64,000 bases of DNA, taken from positions 22,334-86,333 of the IMG/VR virus record IMGVR_UViG_3300033993_001384. The stretch is one strand, 5' to 3'. The DNA comes from a virus. The notes below the pieces were generated by a model that made no database searches, was not told the DNA's origin, and was given only the letters and a program-made list of their open reading frames with translations. Numbering within the stretch: the stretch's first letter is position 1; the number at the start of each line of letters is the position of its first letter. Below, one piece after another: positions 25,786 to 34,830 of this stretch. Both the position numbers and the translations under genes were made by a program.

Positions 25786-27555
25786 TTATCTTGTACCAAA
25801 TAACCAGCCATATTTCATATAATCGTCTCGACTTATATTTCCATTACTAAATTGACCAATTCTTTCTCGAGTATTTGGTATTACGGGGTTAAACGCTAAT
25901 GATTCACTTACATTGTCATTATTAGTGACCGCCCAAGAATCAATCATCGCTTTAGTATGTTCAGTAACTTTAGTTAATTTACTAAACGATGATTCAGCAA
26001 CGTAGGTTGCCATCGCAATAGACATGATTAAATCGTCGTGATGACCTTTTTGGTGGTCAGGTCTACCATTCATATAAATAAATGTATTCATTTCATTATA
26101 CAAACGAGAACTATAAATTCTAAATCCATGTCTCATTACTTCTTCAAACGAAGCAATAATTTGAACTCTTTTATTATTAAAGTTTATTCCCGGAATTTTC
26201 TCCGCAGCTTTTGGGTCGTATTTCCATTTGTTTGCCGTGTCAACACCATCAACATATAAATCTTTATAATTCATTTCTTGAAGTTTTCTTGATGTTGAAA
26301 CACCCATACCTCCAGTGATATCTATTACCACAAAACAAGAATAGTTTGTCGCCCATTTGTGACAAATTTCCGCCATAGTGTCCGGAGGTAATTTACCCAC
26401 ATACTCAGCGACTTGTTCTTGAGTATCAAAATCGACAATTTGGAATGAACTAAAATCTTCAGAATCCCCACGAGAAACGTCGACACCCATAATGTATTTA
26501 TGTCCAATCACAGGTTCTTTCCAAATCCAAAGAGCATTCCCCATTAACTTTGATATAGGTTCAAGAATCATATTTTCACGAATCTTTTGCATCATAAGAG
26601 AATCAAATACGTTATCCCCCGAACCTAAGAAGTTACATTCTAACTCTTGGGATACTTTACGTTTATCGTATTTTAATTTCTTAACCATCGCCTCAAACCA
26701 AGATGAACAAGGTTTATACCCGGCATCCATAATAATTCTTAACTCTTTATAATTTCTATTTTCATAAGGTATTTTAGACCAATCAAGAAATTCATCTGGT
26801 TTATAATCTTCTTTATTCAATAGGAAATGAATTATATCATCAGTTTTTACCAAGAATAAATCTTTAGTATAACGTGGGTCACGATACCAAAACATCTCGG
26901 TAATTTTGAAGTCATTCATATTACGTAATGCTTGGTCATATATTTCGTAGTAAATTGGGTCGTATCCGTTTGGAGTTGAAACAACAATTACTTTACCCCC
27001 CGTAGATAGGGACGCCATACAAGCAGCCCAAAAGTCACTGTCAGCTTCGATAAACGCCGCCTCGTCAAATACAAGTATTGTTGGTGTAAACCCACGCAAG
27101 GCATCTTTCGATGTCGCAACGGCTTTAACCTCACAACCATTTGTTAATTTATAATGTTTTTGGGAATTTTTTGCTTTATCAAAATCTACACCTGTCCAAG
27201 ACGGCCATTGAGCAACGAACGCTTTTATTTTATTAGCCATCTCCAGTGAAGTATCCAACTTATTGGCGATAATCAATATTTTTTCGGGGGTTTCTTTTCT
27301 TGCGAATACTAACTTTCGTGACATCCAAGCCGCGGTAACTGTTGATACCCCGGCCTGTCTGTACTTTAATGCAATGTTTTCATTGTATTCTTCGTAATCT
27401 TCTAATAAAGATAATTGGTCAGGAAAAAGTTCTAATGGAACATATTTTTTAACCGTATTATCATATGTTTCTAAATACGTTCTAAGTGCGTATTCAACAT
27501 CTCGATTACATTTTACGTATTCAATTAATACTTGTTCTTTTGTTAAATTTGACAT
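25786..27555 (-). CDS. Terminase large subunit, gp17-like
   Basis: 589 residues. The ATPase half has YRQAGVST near residue 62 in the Walker A position, TILVFDEAAFIE near 160 as Walker B with catalytic Glu, and KVIVVSTPNGYD (motif III). The nuclease half has MGVDVSRGDSEDFSSF near 355 with the first catalytic Asp, VVIDITGGMG, and HHDDLIMSIAMA near 510. The Walker A lacks the usual Lys before Ser/Thr. It packages DNA through the portal. Confidence 0.92.
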   Translation of the reverse strand: MSNLTKEQVLIEYVKCNRDVEYALRTYLETYDNTVKKYVPLELFPDQLSLLEDYEEYNENIALKYRQAGVSTVTAAWMSRKLVFARKETPEKILIIANKLDTSLEMANKIKAFVAQWPSWTGVDFDKAKNSQKHYKLTNGCEVKAVATSKDALRGFTPTILVFDEAAFIEADSDFWAACMASLSTGGKVIVVSTPNGYDPIYYEIYDQALRNMNDFKITEMFWYRDPRYTKDLFLVKTDDIIHFLLNKEDYKPDEFLDWSKIPYENRNYKELRIIMDAGYKPCSSWFEAMVKKLKYDKRKVSQELECNFLGSGDNVFDSLMMQKIRENMILEPISKLMGNALWIWKEPVIGHKYIMGVDVSRGDSEDFSSFQIVDFDTQEQVAEYVGKLPPDTMAEICHKWATNYSCFVVIDITGGMGVSTSRKLQEMNYKDLYVDGVDTANKWKYDPKAAEKIPGINFNNKRVQIIASFEEVMRHGFRIYSSRLYNEMNTFIYMNGRPDHQKGHHDDLIMSIAMATYVAESSFSKLTKVTEHTKAMIDSWAVTNNDNVSESLAFNPVIPNTRERIGQFSNGNISRDDYMKYGWLFGTR

Positions 27556-27570
27556 AAGTCGGTTTGGTTT

Positions 27571-28929
27571 TTAGAACCCAAGTGCCGACAAATCAAAATC
27601 ATCCAAGTCGTCGTCACCGTAGTCGTCATCATCATTATCGTCACCCATTTTTTCATCATACTCATCTTTTTTCAAATCATTAACGATTTCGTCAACCATT
27701 CTTTGAATAAATTGAGCACCTTGTGGGTTTCCTTCTAATATTAGTTTAGCTACTCTTAAAAACTCTTGTGCTGATAGTTTCGAGAATCTCACAAATAAAT
27801 AATGTTGGATGTGTTTCATATCATCATCAAACAATTTATCAGGATACGCCTCTAAAAATTTTTCCCAAAATATTGGACCTAATCTAGAATCCCATATTTC
27901 GGCAGGTAATGTATCTTCCGCCCCTAAAACCATTTCGGCTTGTTTTGGGTCATCAGGTAAACCATGTGTTCCAAATACTTCATAAACACCTTTCACTAAT
28001 TCGTGAACTAATAATGGAAACGTCATAGCTCTTGCCTTAACTGTTGGTGGGTCTGTTTCATCATCCACTTCACTTTGACCCATTTGTCCACCACCTGAAC
28101 CTGCCATACCTTCCATATCCGGGTATAACCAATATAAGTGTTCCATAAGGGCTTGTGTAACACCATAATGATTAAGTAAGTTAGGGTCTAATCTACTTAA
28201 TTCATCACTAACTAACACATACATATGACCACCTTTAAAAGCCGCTCCTTGTATTAACGAGTTAATTAATCTTCTTTTTGATTTTTCTAAATTAAATTTT
28301 TCAAATTCATCAGCAAAATCCTCTAATTCTTCAGAATGGTCTTCCGCCTTTTTAAATGCGTCTTTAACTTCTTCATCACTAGGTTGTTGAGGTTCTGTCT
28401 GCATTCCTTGAGCCGCAGCCATAGGTCCGTGAACTAATTGAGCATCGAATTGTAATGACCCTTCAGGAATACCAAGTTCTTTAACAACTAAATTAACTGC
28501 TAATCTTTCAAGATATTCTTTATTTTGAGATTCAACCTGTACAATTCTTTGCAAACCATTCATTACTGTCGACATTAGACCCATCATTGGATTGTTTCCT
28601 TGAATTGCGGTAGTATCCCCCAAATATCTTCTTACTTTGTCTACAGAATCCTTAAAACGTTTAGAGGAGATTACTTCAATATAATCTTTATCACCATCTT
28701 TTGGTAAAGCTGGATTTTGATTAAATGGAGTTTGTTTTGAAGTAATTTTTCTTTCGATACCCGGTTCCATTCTTTCAGGACCTTCATAATCAATTGGTGC
28801 TTCAACTAAACTACTTTTAATTTCTTTAAGTAATGAACGTTCATTTTTAGTAATTGTACCTTCAGATAATTTTCTTTCTAATTTTGTTTTAGCTTTTAAA
28901 ATCTCTTCTATTTTTATATTTAAACTCAT
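27571..28929 (-). CDS. Hypothetical acidic protein, 452 residues
   Basis: A largely helical protein with a disordered N-terminus (SEGTITKNERSLLKEIK), a central ordered region (about 100-420) and a C-terminal Asp tail (DDNDDDDYGDDDLDD). It contains GAAFKGGHMYVLVSDEL and LYWLYPDMEG segments. No family recognised. It lies 15 bases upstream of the terminase gene in the same operon, so a head or DNA-packaging accessory role is likely. Confidence 0.55.
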   Translation of the reverse strand: MSLNIKIEEILKAKTKLERKLSEGTITKNERSLLKEIKSSLVEAPIDYEGPERMEPGIERKITSKQTPFNQNPALPKDGDKDYIEVISSKRFKDSVDKVRRYLGDTTAIQGNNPMMGLMSTVMNGLQRIVQVESQNKEYLERLAVNLVVKELGIPEGSLQFDAQLVHGPMAAAQGMQTEPQQPSDEEVKDAFKKAEDHSEELEDFADEFEKFNLEKSKRRLINSLIQGAAFKGGHMYVLVSDELSRLDPNLLNHYGVTQALMEHLYWLYPDMEGMAGSGGGQMGQSEVDDETDPPTVKARAMTFPLLVHELVKGVYEVFGTHGLPDDPKQAEMVLGAEDTLPAEIWDSRLGPIFWEKFLEAYPDKLFDDDMKHIQHYLFVRFSKLSAQEFLRVAKLILEGNPQGAQFIQRMVDEIVNDLKKDEYDEKMGDDNDDDDYGDDDLDDFDLSALGF

Positions 28930-28931
28930 GA

Positions 28932-29945
28932 TTAATCAATTTTAAGACCTATACTATCAAACGATAACCAAGTAGGTAATTCTTTTTTAATAGCTTTAGG
29001 TGCCGGTTTAGCACCCGGTTTAGGTTTGTAAGGAGAATCTGTTCCCGGTCTTGTACCTGGTTTAACTTTTGGTTTTACAGGCGCCGTTTTAGTATCTTCG
29101 TCAATTTCTTTTTTAGCTTTAGGAGCTGGTTTAACACCCGGTTTAGGTTTGTATGGTGAATCTGTTCCCGGTTTTGTCCCCGGTTTAACTTTTGGTTTTG
29201 CCGGAGCAGTTTTTGTGTCCTCACCAATTAAACTTAAAAAATCTTTTTTAGACATTTTAGGTGTTATATGTTTTTCAACTAATCTCATAATTTGTTTTTC
29301 TATTTCGTTTTCACCAATATTAACACTTGGAGATATTTTAGTCAAATTATTTTTCATTCCACCTGCCAATGCCGCACCTACTTTTTTAGTATAATCGTCA
29401 AAACTAAAATTTTCTTTTGGTTCTTTTTTCTTTTCAGGTAATTTATTAAATTTGGTATCTTTAGCAAACTCATCAGCCATTCTACACCACTTATCTCTAA
29501 TTTTTTTAGATTGTGTTTTATCATTACATCTTGCAAAGAAATATTTTTGTTGACTTTTAGATTCAAATTTTTCTTGAAGTTGGTTATCCGAATCATCATC
29601 CATTCCATCAGGTCCTTGTACTTGTACAGGGTCTTGACTTACTTCACCTTTATCTTCGTCATCTTTATCTACTTCAGTATCTTCACCTAAATCTTTTTGT
29701 TCATTAGGTATCGCAGTTATACTACCATCAGTATTTTTATTAATATTATAACCTTTAGGCGCCGCAGGTAAGTTACCACCTTTTTCACCAATTTTATACC
29801 CTTTTTTGGCAGGTTCTGTTACAGCACTAACTTGTTCTTGTAATCTATTGAATAATGCGTTAATTTGTTTATCCGACAAATATTGTAATGTTGAAGCTTT
29901 AAATCCTTCTTTAATAAGTTTCAATTTTTTTTGATTAGTGTTCAT
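28932..29945 (-). CDS. Repeat-containing virion-type protein
   Basis: About 337 residues from the ATG at 29945, which overlaps the stop of the preceding gene (ATGAACACTAA). A Cys-containing basic region near residues 135-175 (KYFFARCN, KIRDKWCRMADEFAKD) is followed by two tandem copies of a module of about 40 residues containing TKTAP-KPKVKPGT-PGTDSPYKPKPG, then a short C-terminal hydrophobic end. Lys/Pro-rich repeats of this sort fit DNA-contacting or packaged proteins. Function is unknown. Confidence 0.5.
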   Translation of the reverse strand: MNTNQKKLKLIKEGFKASTLQYLSDKQINALFNRLQEQVSAVTEPAKKGYKIGEKGGNLPAAPKGYNINKNTDGSITAIPNEQKDLGEDTEVDKDDEDKGEVSQDPVQVQGPDGMDDDSDNQLQEKFESKSQQKYFFARCNDKTQSKKIRDKWCRMADEFAKDTKFNKLPEKKKEPKENFSFDDYTKKVGAALAGGMKNNLTKISPSVNIGENEIEKQIMRLVEKHITPKMSKKDFLSLIGEDTKTAPAKPKVKPGTKPGTDSPYKPKPGVKPAPKAKKEIDEDTKTAPVKPKVKPGTRPGTDSPYKPKPGAKPAPKAIKKELPTWLSFDSIGLKID

Positions 29946-30345
29946 ATACAACTTTTTTTTCAAATTCTAAAACGATGTCTCGTTCATATAATTTATTTTT
30001 TACTGATTCTTCTGTTTCACCAAACGAAAATACTAATCTAGTTTGTCTATCAAAATCAACGTCATCACTTTCATTTTCATACCCCAAAGCAATTATCCCA
30101 TCCATAGAATCAATCATCGAAAAATAATCAGAGTTTTGAATTACTGACATGGTTATCATATCATTCTTCAAAACTCCTACTTTTTTTATGTGTTCTAAAT
30201 CAGGTGGGAGTGGGTATCTGTTGGATGGTTTAGCATCCCAGTTTTCACCCCAAATGTTTTCCAAACTATCCGAGAAAATAAATTCATATATGTTATCCCC
30301 TTTATAATTTGGTCCTAATTCGTTAACATATATTAAATAACTCAT
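29935..30345 (-). CDS. Hypothetical protein, 136 residues
   Basis: A compact acidic alpha/beta protein (SYLIYVNELGPNYKGDNIYEF, later VFSFGETEESVKNKLYERDI). No family recognised. It overlaps the gene upstream by 4 bases and the gene downstream by 11 bases, strong support for a real coding sequence in this operon. Similar small ordered proteins appear near terminase genes of large T4-like phages, where their function is also unknown. Confidence 0.55.
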   Translation of the reverse strand: MSYLIYVNELGPNYKGDNIYEFIFSDSLENIWGENWDAKPSNRYPLPPDLEHIKKVGVLKNDMITMSVIQNSDYFSMIDSMDGIIALGYENESDDVDFDRQTRLVFSFGETEESVKNKLYERDIVLEFEKKVVYEH

Positions 30346-31691
30346 AGTATCTCACCTTTAGTGTTTACTCTAAGTTGTTTATTATTCATTTCAAATACCA
30401 AGTTATGTTTGTTAGTTTTACCAACTAATTTCGCTCCCGGATATTTTGTTATTAATTTTGTAGAAGCAACTTCTTGAGAAATACTTTCAGAAATTTGTTT
30501 GATTTTAGAAATCTTATTTTTTCTATCTTCTTTAATTAAATTAACTTTTTGTTTTTTATTTTCAATTAATTGTTTTTCTTTTTGGTCTATTTTAAAATAA
30601 CCTCTTAATACTTCATCAACTTTTGATTCTGTGAACATACCTTCAAACATACCTTCTAAACGGTCAGCGTGGCTGTCTTTCATTGAATGAGGTCTTAATC
30701 TTCTATGTCTTGGGTGAGAAGGTAATTCGTCTTCTACTTCAAAATCAAATTCAAAATCATCAGGATTATCTTCGTCAACGTCATCATACATAAATCCTTC
30801 GGCCATTTCAGGTTCTACATCCATATCAGCTTGGATATCTTCAACTTCACTATCATCAGTTAAATCTTCACCATCCATATCGTCACCACCTAAATAATCG
30901 TCAGCTTCAATATCTTCAAATTTATTCATTATTTCTTCTTTATCTTCCTCATCTAAAGATGCTAAATCTAAAGCTGATAAGATTGAGTTAATAACATACT
31001 TAATGTCTTTAGAAGTCATTGGTTCGTCTTCTTGAGCATCTTCAAACGCTCTTAATTTTTGAGCCAATTTACCGGTTAACTTTTGAATAACTTTTAACGT
31101 AACAATTTCGTCATCTTCAGTATCCATTTCGTCATCACCTAAATCAAGTTCTTCTGTATCATCAATATCAAATTCGTCTTCAGGTGCCGGAGCAGGTGCC
31201 GGAGCGGGAGCCGGAGCGGGAGCCGGAGCGGGAGCCGGAGCAGGTGCCGGAGCGGGAGCTGGAGCCGGTGCCGGTGCTTGTTCTTCTGTTTCTCCACCTT
31301 TCATTTTTAAAATATACTTGGTAGCATCATTTTCATAAAATAAATTAACGTTAGCCTCTTGACCTTCATTAACATTTACTTCTTTTGCAATTAAGTTAAG
31401 CCTTTTGAACGCTTGAGAATAAGATGAATAATACTTTCTATTTTTCATTGGCTCTAAATAATCCACTTCATCAGTAGATTCAGTCAAACTTCTTTTAATG
31501 ATATAACCATTTTTTTCTTTAATAATTTGATAATTTCTACCGTCGGCTAATGTTCTATTATAGTCAACTGATGTGTTCTCATTTATCGGTGTAGGTATGT
31601 TTTCATTGTATTTTGCGATTTCCATGATACGTTGAATTTTCTCCATACCTTGTAATTTTTCGCTACCAATCGGTTTTAAATTATTTCCCAT
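30342..31691 (-). CDS. Acidic Ala-Pro-repeat protein, scaffold-like
   Basis: 449 residues: an ordered N-terminal part (1-130), a perfect Ala-Pro repeat of about 17 units near residues 140-175, a very acidic middle (DDTEELDLGDDEMD and similar), a HPRHRRLRPHS basic patch near 325, and a basic helical C-terminus. The acidic composition with a helical basic end repeats the layout of the scaffold at 19172. It heads the late head operon, with an ATATATTTATATAT sequence upstream. Confidence 0.5.
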   Translation of the reverse strand: MGNNLKPIGSEKLQGMEKIQRIMEIAKYNENIPTPINENTSVDYNRTLADGRNYQIIKEKNGYIIKRSLTESTDEVDYLEPMKNRKYYSSYSQAFKRLNLIAKEVNVNEGQEANVNLFYENDATKYILKMKGGETEEQAPAPAPAPAPAPAPAPAPAPAPAPAPAPAPAPEDEFDIDDTEELDLGDDEMDTEDDEIVTLKVIQKLTGKLAQKLRAFEDAQEDEPMTSKDIKYVINSILSALDLASLDEEDKEEIMNKFEDIEADDYLGGDDMDGEDLTDDSEVEDIQADMDVEPEMAEGFMYDDVDEDNPDDFEFDFEVEDELPSHPRHRRLRPHSMKDSHADRLEGMFEGMFTESKVDEVLRGYFKIDQKEKQLIENKKQKVNLIKEDRKNKISKIKQISESISQEVASTKLITKYPGAKLVGKTNKHNLVFEMNNKQLRVNTKGEIL

Positions 31692-31829
31692 TTGTTAATT
31701 TTTTATAAAATTATTTTATATATAAATATATTCGGAATCAAAAATGTTGTAATCCCGACAGGTTTATTATTGATAATACCTATTTTTTATTTAAAAAAGA
31801 TTTATATCAACGAATTTTATTTATAAATA

Positions 31830-31860
31830 GTTGTGAATTAAAAAAAAAATATTATCTTTG
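31830..31860 (+). promoter_or_regulatory. Bacteroidota-type promoter
   Basis: GTTG, a 19-base spacer and TATCTTTG at 31853-31860, about 25 bases before the exported-protein gene at 31886. Confidence 0.7.
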
Positions 31861-31885
31861 TATAAATATTAAAACATCAACAGAT

Positions 31886-32275
31886 ATGAAAAAATTAATC
31901 ACCATTATTCTTTTTATTTTTATTTCAAGTTTATCTTTTGGTCAACATGCAATAAAAGCCGGTAAATATTATGAATTAGATAAAGTGTTTACACGAGATT
32001 CCATATCAGTTAAATTATTAATGGATACCTACAAATTAGATATCACTAAATTATCCGCTGTTAAATTTTTTGGGGAATTTGAGTTATCTGACAATTTACA
32101 TCATAATTACTCTCATTCAGAATACACATATATTTTAGAGAAAAAAACTGGAGTAGTTACATTAAAATCACTTAATTATAATGAAAATCTATTAAAACTT
32201 AATAAATACGTTATGGTTTTTTGTTTTGACGATAATACTACAGAGAAAAAAACTATCACCATTAAAATATTTTAA
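31886..32275 (+). CDS. Exported protein, 129 residues
   Basis: Signal peptide MKKLITIILFIFISSLSFGQ followed by a beta-rich mature part (KYYELDKVFTRDSISVKLL, later a TYILEKKTGVVTL hairpin). The LSFGQ cleavage region is typical of Bacteroidota. It has its own host-type promoter and terminator and stands alone between two minus-strand genes, like a moron: an independently expressed accessory gene. A role at the host envelope is likely; the specific activity is not visible. Confidence 0.65.
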   Translation: MKKLITIILFIFISSLSFGQHAIKAGKYYELDKVFTRDSISVKLLMDTYKLDITKLSAVKFFGEFELSDNLHHNYSHSEYTYILEKKTGVVTLKSLNYNENLLKLNKYVMVFCFDDNTTEKKTITIKIF

Positions 32276-32276
32276 T

Positions 32277-32306
32277 AAAAAAAAGGGTCTTTAAGACCCT
32301 TTTTTA
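32277..32306. terminator. Bidirectional terminator
   Basis: An AAGGGTC / GACCCTT hairpin with A and T runs lies between convergent genes. Confidence 0.8.
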
Positions 32307-33355
32307 GTTATTTGTGGAAGTTTAATAATTAATCTTCTATTAGGTGCCGTTTGATTTTCATCTGTTACGTCAGGCCATTTTTTACCCTTAGCAAATTGGT
32401 CAGTTTCTCCAATACCTTTAGGTATAAAATTTAATTTAATTCCCGGTAAACTATTTTTAAGAAGTGAAGCAATTGTTTCTGCTCTTTTTTTAGATAAATC
32501 CATATTATAATCTTTTCTTTTTTGACCTGTTTTAAGTTTACCTTCAGGGTCTTCATCGATAGATGCTGATGATATTACTTCTACATCTCCTGTAGCATCA
32601 GAATAATTAGTTTTAATTGATTTGATAAAATCTTTAAATTCTTGTTTAGCCTCATCTGTTAAATTAGTCTCATTAAATCTAAATGGACTTTCAATATTTA
32701 ATTCAAATGGTGTATCTTCTGGTGTGTCTTCAGGTGTTTCAGGTGTAGGTTTATTTGAAAAATATTTAGCACTAGCACCAGGAAACAATTGTATTAAAAT
32801 TCCATATCCTCCTTTTTTAACATACATTACCGGAGATATTGTATCATCTTTAGATTCTTCATATCTACCCTTTAATAAACTTAAGTCTTGTTTTATTATC
32901 TTTGCAGTGTAAAGTGTTGGTGAACCAACCTTTGATTTGTCGGTTGGAGATGGGAGTCTTCGGTCATTTGGTGCCATTGCAACAAATTTATAATCCATAT
33001 TAGCATTTTGTAATGGTACTAAAGGCTCACCACCTACCGAAGATGAATAAAGGTCAGGCCAATATTTGTCAGTAAGTTCAAAATTTAAACCCCAACCATA
33101 ATCTGAAACTAATTCTTTTGTTTTATAATTAACTTTAAAATTATATAAATCACCATTTACATATTTCCACTGTTGTCCATCAGCAACATCAACAATTGAA
33201 TATAAGTAATTTTGATTAATTTTAAAATAAAATTCACTTCCTAATTTATAAAAAGATTCATCAATTTCTTCTTCTTTTTCTTCTTGTTCTTGAAGAACTT
33301 TTTTAACTAAATTGTATAATTCTGATTCTGTTAGTTTTATAATTTTTTTTCCCAT
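32291..33355 (-). CDS. OmpA-like-domain protein with a packaging-like N-terminus
   Basis: 354 residues. The N-terminus IIKLTESELYNLVKKVLQEQ is the same amphipathic helix as in the 13528 gene, and LQE-Q fits a prohead protease site. Residues 215-350 match an OmpA-like domain: FRFNETNLTDEAKQEFKDFI, then MDLSKKRAETIASLLK, GIGETD and ENQTAPNRRLIIKLP, including the conserved NRR. A PETPEDTPEDTP linker precedes it. OmpA-like domains bind peptidoglycan; a virion-carried wall-binding role is inferred. Confidence 0.6.
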   Translation of the reverse strand: MGKKIIKLTESELYNLVKKVLQEQEEKEEEIDESFYKLGSEFYFKINQNYLYSIVDVADGQQWKYVNGDLYNFKVNYKTKELVSDYGWGLNFELTDKYWPDLYSSSVGGEPLVPLQNANMDYKFVAMAPNDRRLPSPTDKSKVGSPTLYTAKIIKQDLSLLKGRYEESKDDTISPVMYVKKGGYGILIQLFPGASAKYFSNKPTPETPEDTPEDTPFELNIESPFRFNETNLTDEAKQEFKDFIKSIKTNYSDATGDVEVISSASIDEDPEGKLKTGQKRKDYNMDLSKKRAETIASLLKNSLPGIKLNFIPKGIGETDQFAKGKKWPDVTDENQTAPNRRLIIKLPQITKKGS

Positions 33356-33367
33356 AATTTTTATTTA

Positions 33368-34147
33368 TTAATATATATACCTTTCTTTCAAAGAAAGATT
33401 TTTATCTGAGTGTTTTGTTTGAAAATCAAATAGTTTTTGAATATAACCATTTCGTCTTAAAACTTTAAAAACCAAGTTTTCATTTGAGAATTCCCCCCCA
33501 TCTTCTAAACCTCGTGTTCTGTATTTTTTAAGTTTATCTTTAAATTTATTTATAATTTCTTTAGAAGTTTCTAACGAATCCTCATCTTCAGCATCATTGA
33601 TTACATCATCAATCATTTTCATCCATTCTTCAGATTTAGTTTTAATTAACGTTGTGTCAATCTCAACATCTTCTTTTTTTGGTTTAGTTATCCACTCATC
33701 CATCAATACAGAATACTCTCCACTACTAGTGTGAGGTTCACTTGTATCCTGAACATACAATTCAACATCATAACCAAAAATGGTAATATTATGTTTATCG
33801 TTATATAATGTTTTCTTTAATCGGAATAGTTCTTCGTATAAAGGTAATTCTTTTTCCGAGAATTGTTTGAAGTCAACAAGAATGTGTAGGTCAATATCAG
33901 AATATTTTGACCAATTGTAGTTTGCTAATGAACCGGTCATAACAACATCGTCCACAACCATATCCACACCAATAAAGTCAATAAATTCGTAAGCAATTTG
34001 AAGTAGACGTTCTCTAACCTTTGGCACCATGATTTCATCCTGACCTTTTGGGTCGGACATATACCTTTCATTAGGTAGTTCCCAAATTTTAGGATTTAAC
34101 TCATCTTGTAGATGAAAGCTAGATAATATACTTTTTAAATTACTCAT
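33368..34147 (-). CDS. Nucleotidyltransferase-fold protein
   Basis: 259 residues from the ATG at 34147. The segment MTGSLANYNWSKYSDIDLHILV (about residues 70-91) is the GS-x-DxD core of the polymerase-beta nucleotidyltransferase superfamily, and FGYDVELYVQD near 125 supplies the third carboxylate. The C-terminal half is helical and highly charged. Enzymes of this fold range from tRNA nucleotidyltransferases to antibiotic adenylyltransferases; the substrate here is not clear. It has a phage-typical ATTTATTG upstream. Confidence 0.65.
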   Translation of the reverse strand: MSNLKSILSSFHLQDELNPKIWELPNERYMSDPKGQDEIMVPKVRERLLQIAYEFIDFIGVDMVVDDVVMTGSLANYNWSKYSDIDLHILVDFKQFSEKELPLYEELFRLKKTLYNDKHNITIFGYDVELYVQDTSEPHTSSGEYSVLMDEWITKPKKEDVEIDTTLIKTKSEEWMKMIDDVINDAEDEDSLETSKEIINKFKDKLKKYRTRGLEDGGEFSNENLVFKVLRRNGYIQKLFDFQTKHSDKNLSLKERYIY

Positions 34148-34177
34148 TAACAATAAATACTTAAATAAGTATAATTG

Positions 34178-34420
34178 TTATACTTTTTTGTATTTGAATT
34201 TTTTAGATATATCTGTGGTGAAGTATTTTCCTTGAGATTCCGCCAATCTAAATTTGGTATAAACATTATGAGGTACATCTTCATATTCATATTTAGCCCC
34301 ATTTTTAAATTCAGCAATCATTTTTTTTGTAGTAGTATCGTATTCAGTTCTTACGATGTTTGTTGACTCAATCTCATTGATGATTTTAGTCCCGTCTATT
34401 ATTTCTTTTTTTATCGCCAT
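34178..34420 (-). CDS. KTSC-domain protein, 80 residues
   Basis: The pattern S-TNIVRTEYD---KKMIAEFKNGAKYEYEDVPHNVYTKFRLAESQGKYF follows the KTSC domain, a small beta/alpha module common in phages and prophages, often fused to or placed beside lysyl-tRNA synthetase-like or helicase genes. Its biochemical role is not established. It overlaps the gene upstream by 35 bases in another frame, so the two are translationally packed. Confidence 0.75.
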   Translation of the reverse strand: MAIKKEIIDGTKIINEIESTNIVRTEYDTTTKKMIAEFKNGAKYEYEDVPHNVYTKFRLAESQGKYFTTDISKKFKYKKV

Positions 34421-34718
34421 TATCTAAAGGTGTTTTTAAGTCGATTATTTTTAGTTTATCCATAAGATAATCACTAAACTCATTATGGTCAACATCACCG
34501 AAAAAACTTTTTATTTCAAAAAACACTTCATTTCTTAAATCTGAAAATTTTTGAAAATTTCTCATTATATCAGTCGGATAATATGGGGGACTTTTCAAAT
34601 CTTCTTCGGTCCACCCCTCACGTTTAAACGCCTTACGTAAATTGTAATAAGTTTGAGACAACTCATTATCAACACCTAACGTGTCAATATATTTCATCCA
34701 ATGTTTTTTATGTTCCAT
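34386..34718 (-). CDS. Hypothetical protein, 110 residues
   Basis: A helical, charged protein (KKHWMKYIDTLGVDNELSQ, later REGWTEEDLKSPPYYPTDI). No family recognised. It overlaps the KTSC gene by 35 bases; both frames have protein-like composition, which suggests that both are used. The C-terminal end (NGDKKRNNRRD) within the overlap is low-complexity and may be an extension rather than a functional part. Confidence 0.45.
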   Translation of the reverse strand: MEHKKHWMKYIDTLGVDNELSQTYYNLRKAFKREGWTEEDLKSPPYYPTDIMRNFQKFSDLRNEVFFEIKSFFGDVDHNEFSDYLMDKLKIIDLKTPLDNGDKKRNNRRD

Positions 34719-34743
34719 TTCAATAAATATAATTTAAATTTGT

Positions 34744-34774
34744 TTTGTCCATTCAAATATTTGCATTACTTTTG
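34744..34774 (+). promoter_or_regulatory. Bacteroidota-type promoter of the Clp gene
   Basis: TTTG at 34744-34747, exactly 19 bases, then TACTTTTG at 34767-34774. It lies 57 bases upstream of the Clp ATPase start. Confidence 0.8.
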
Positions 34775-34830
34775 TTCCAATCATTTGAAAAAGTGAAAAT
34801 AACCCTTATACTTAAATAAAACAATTAATT

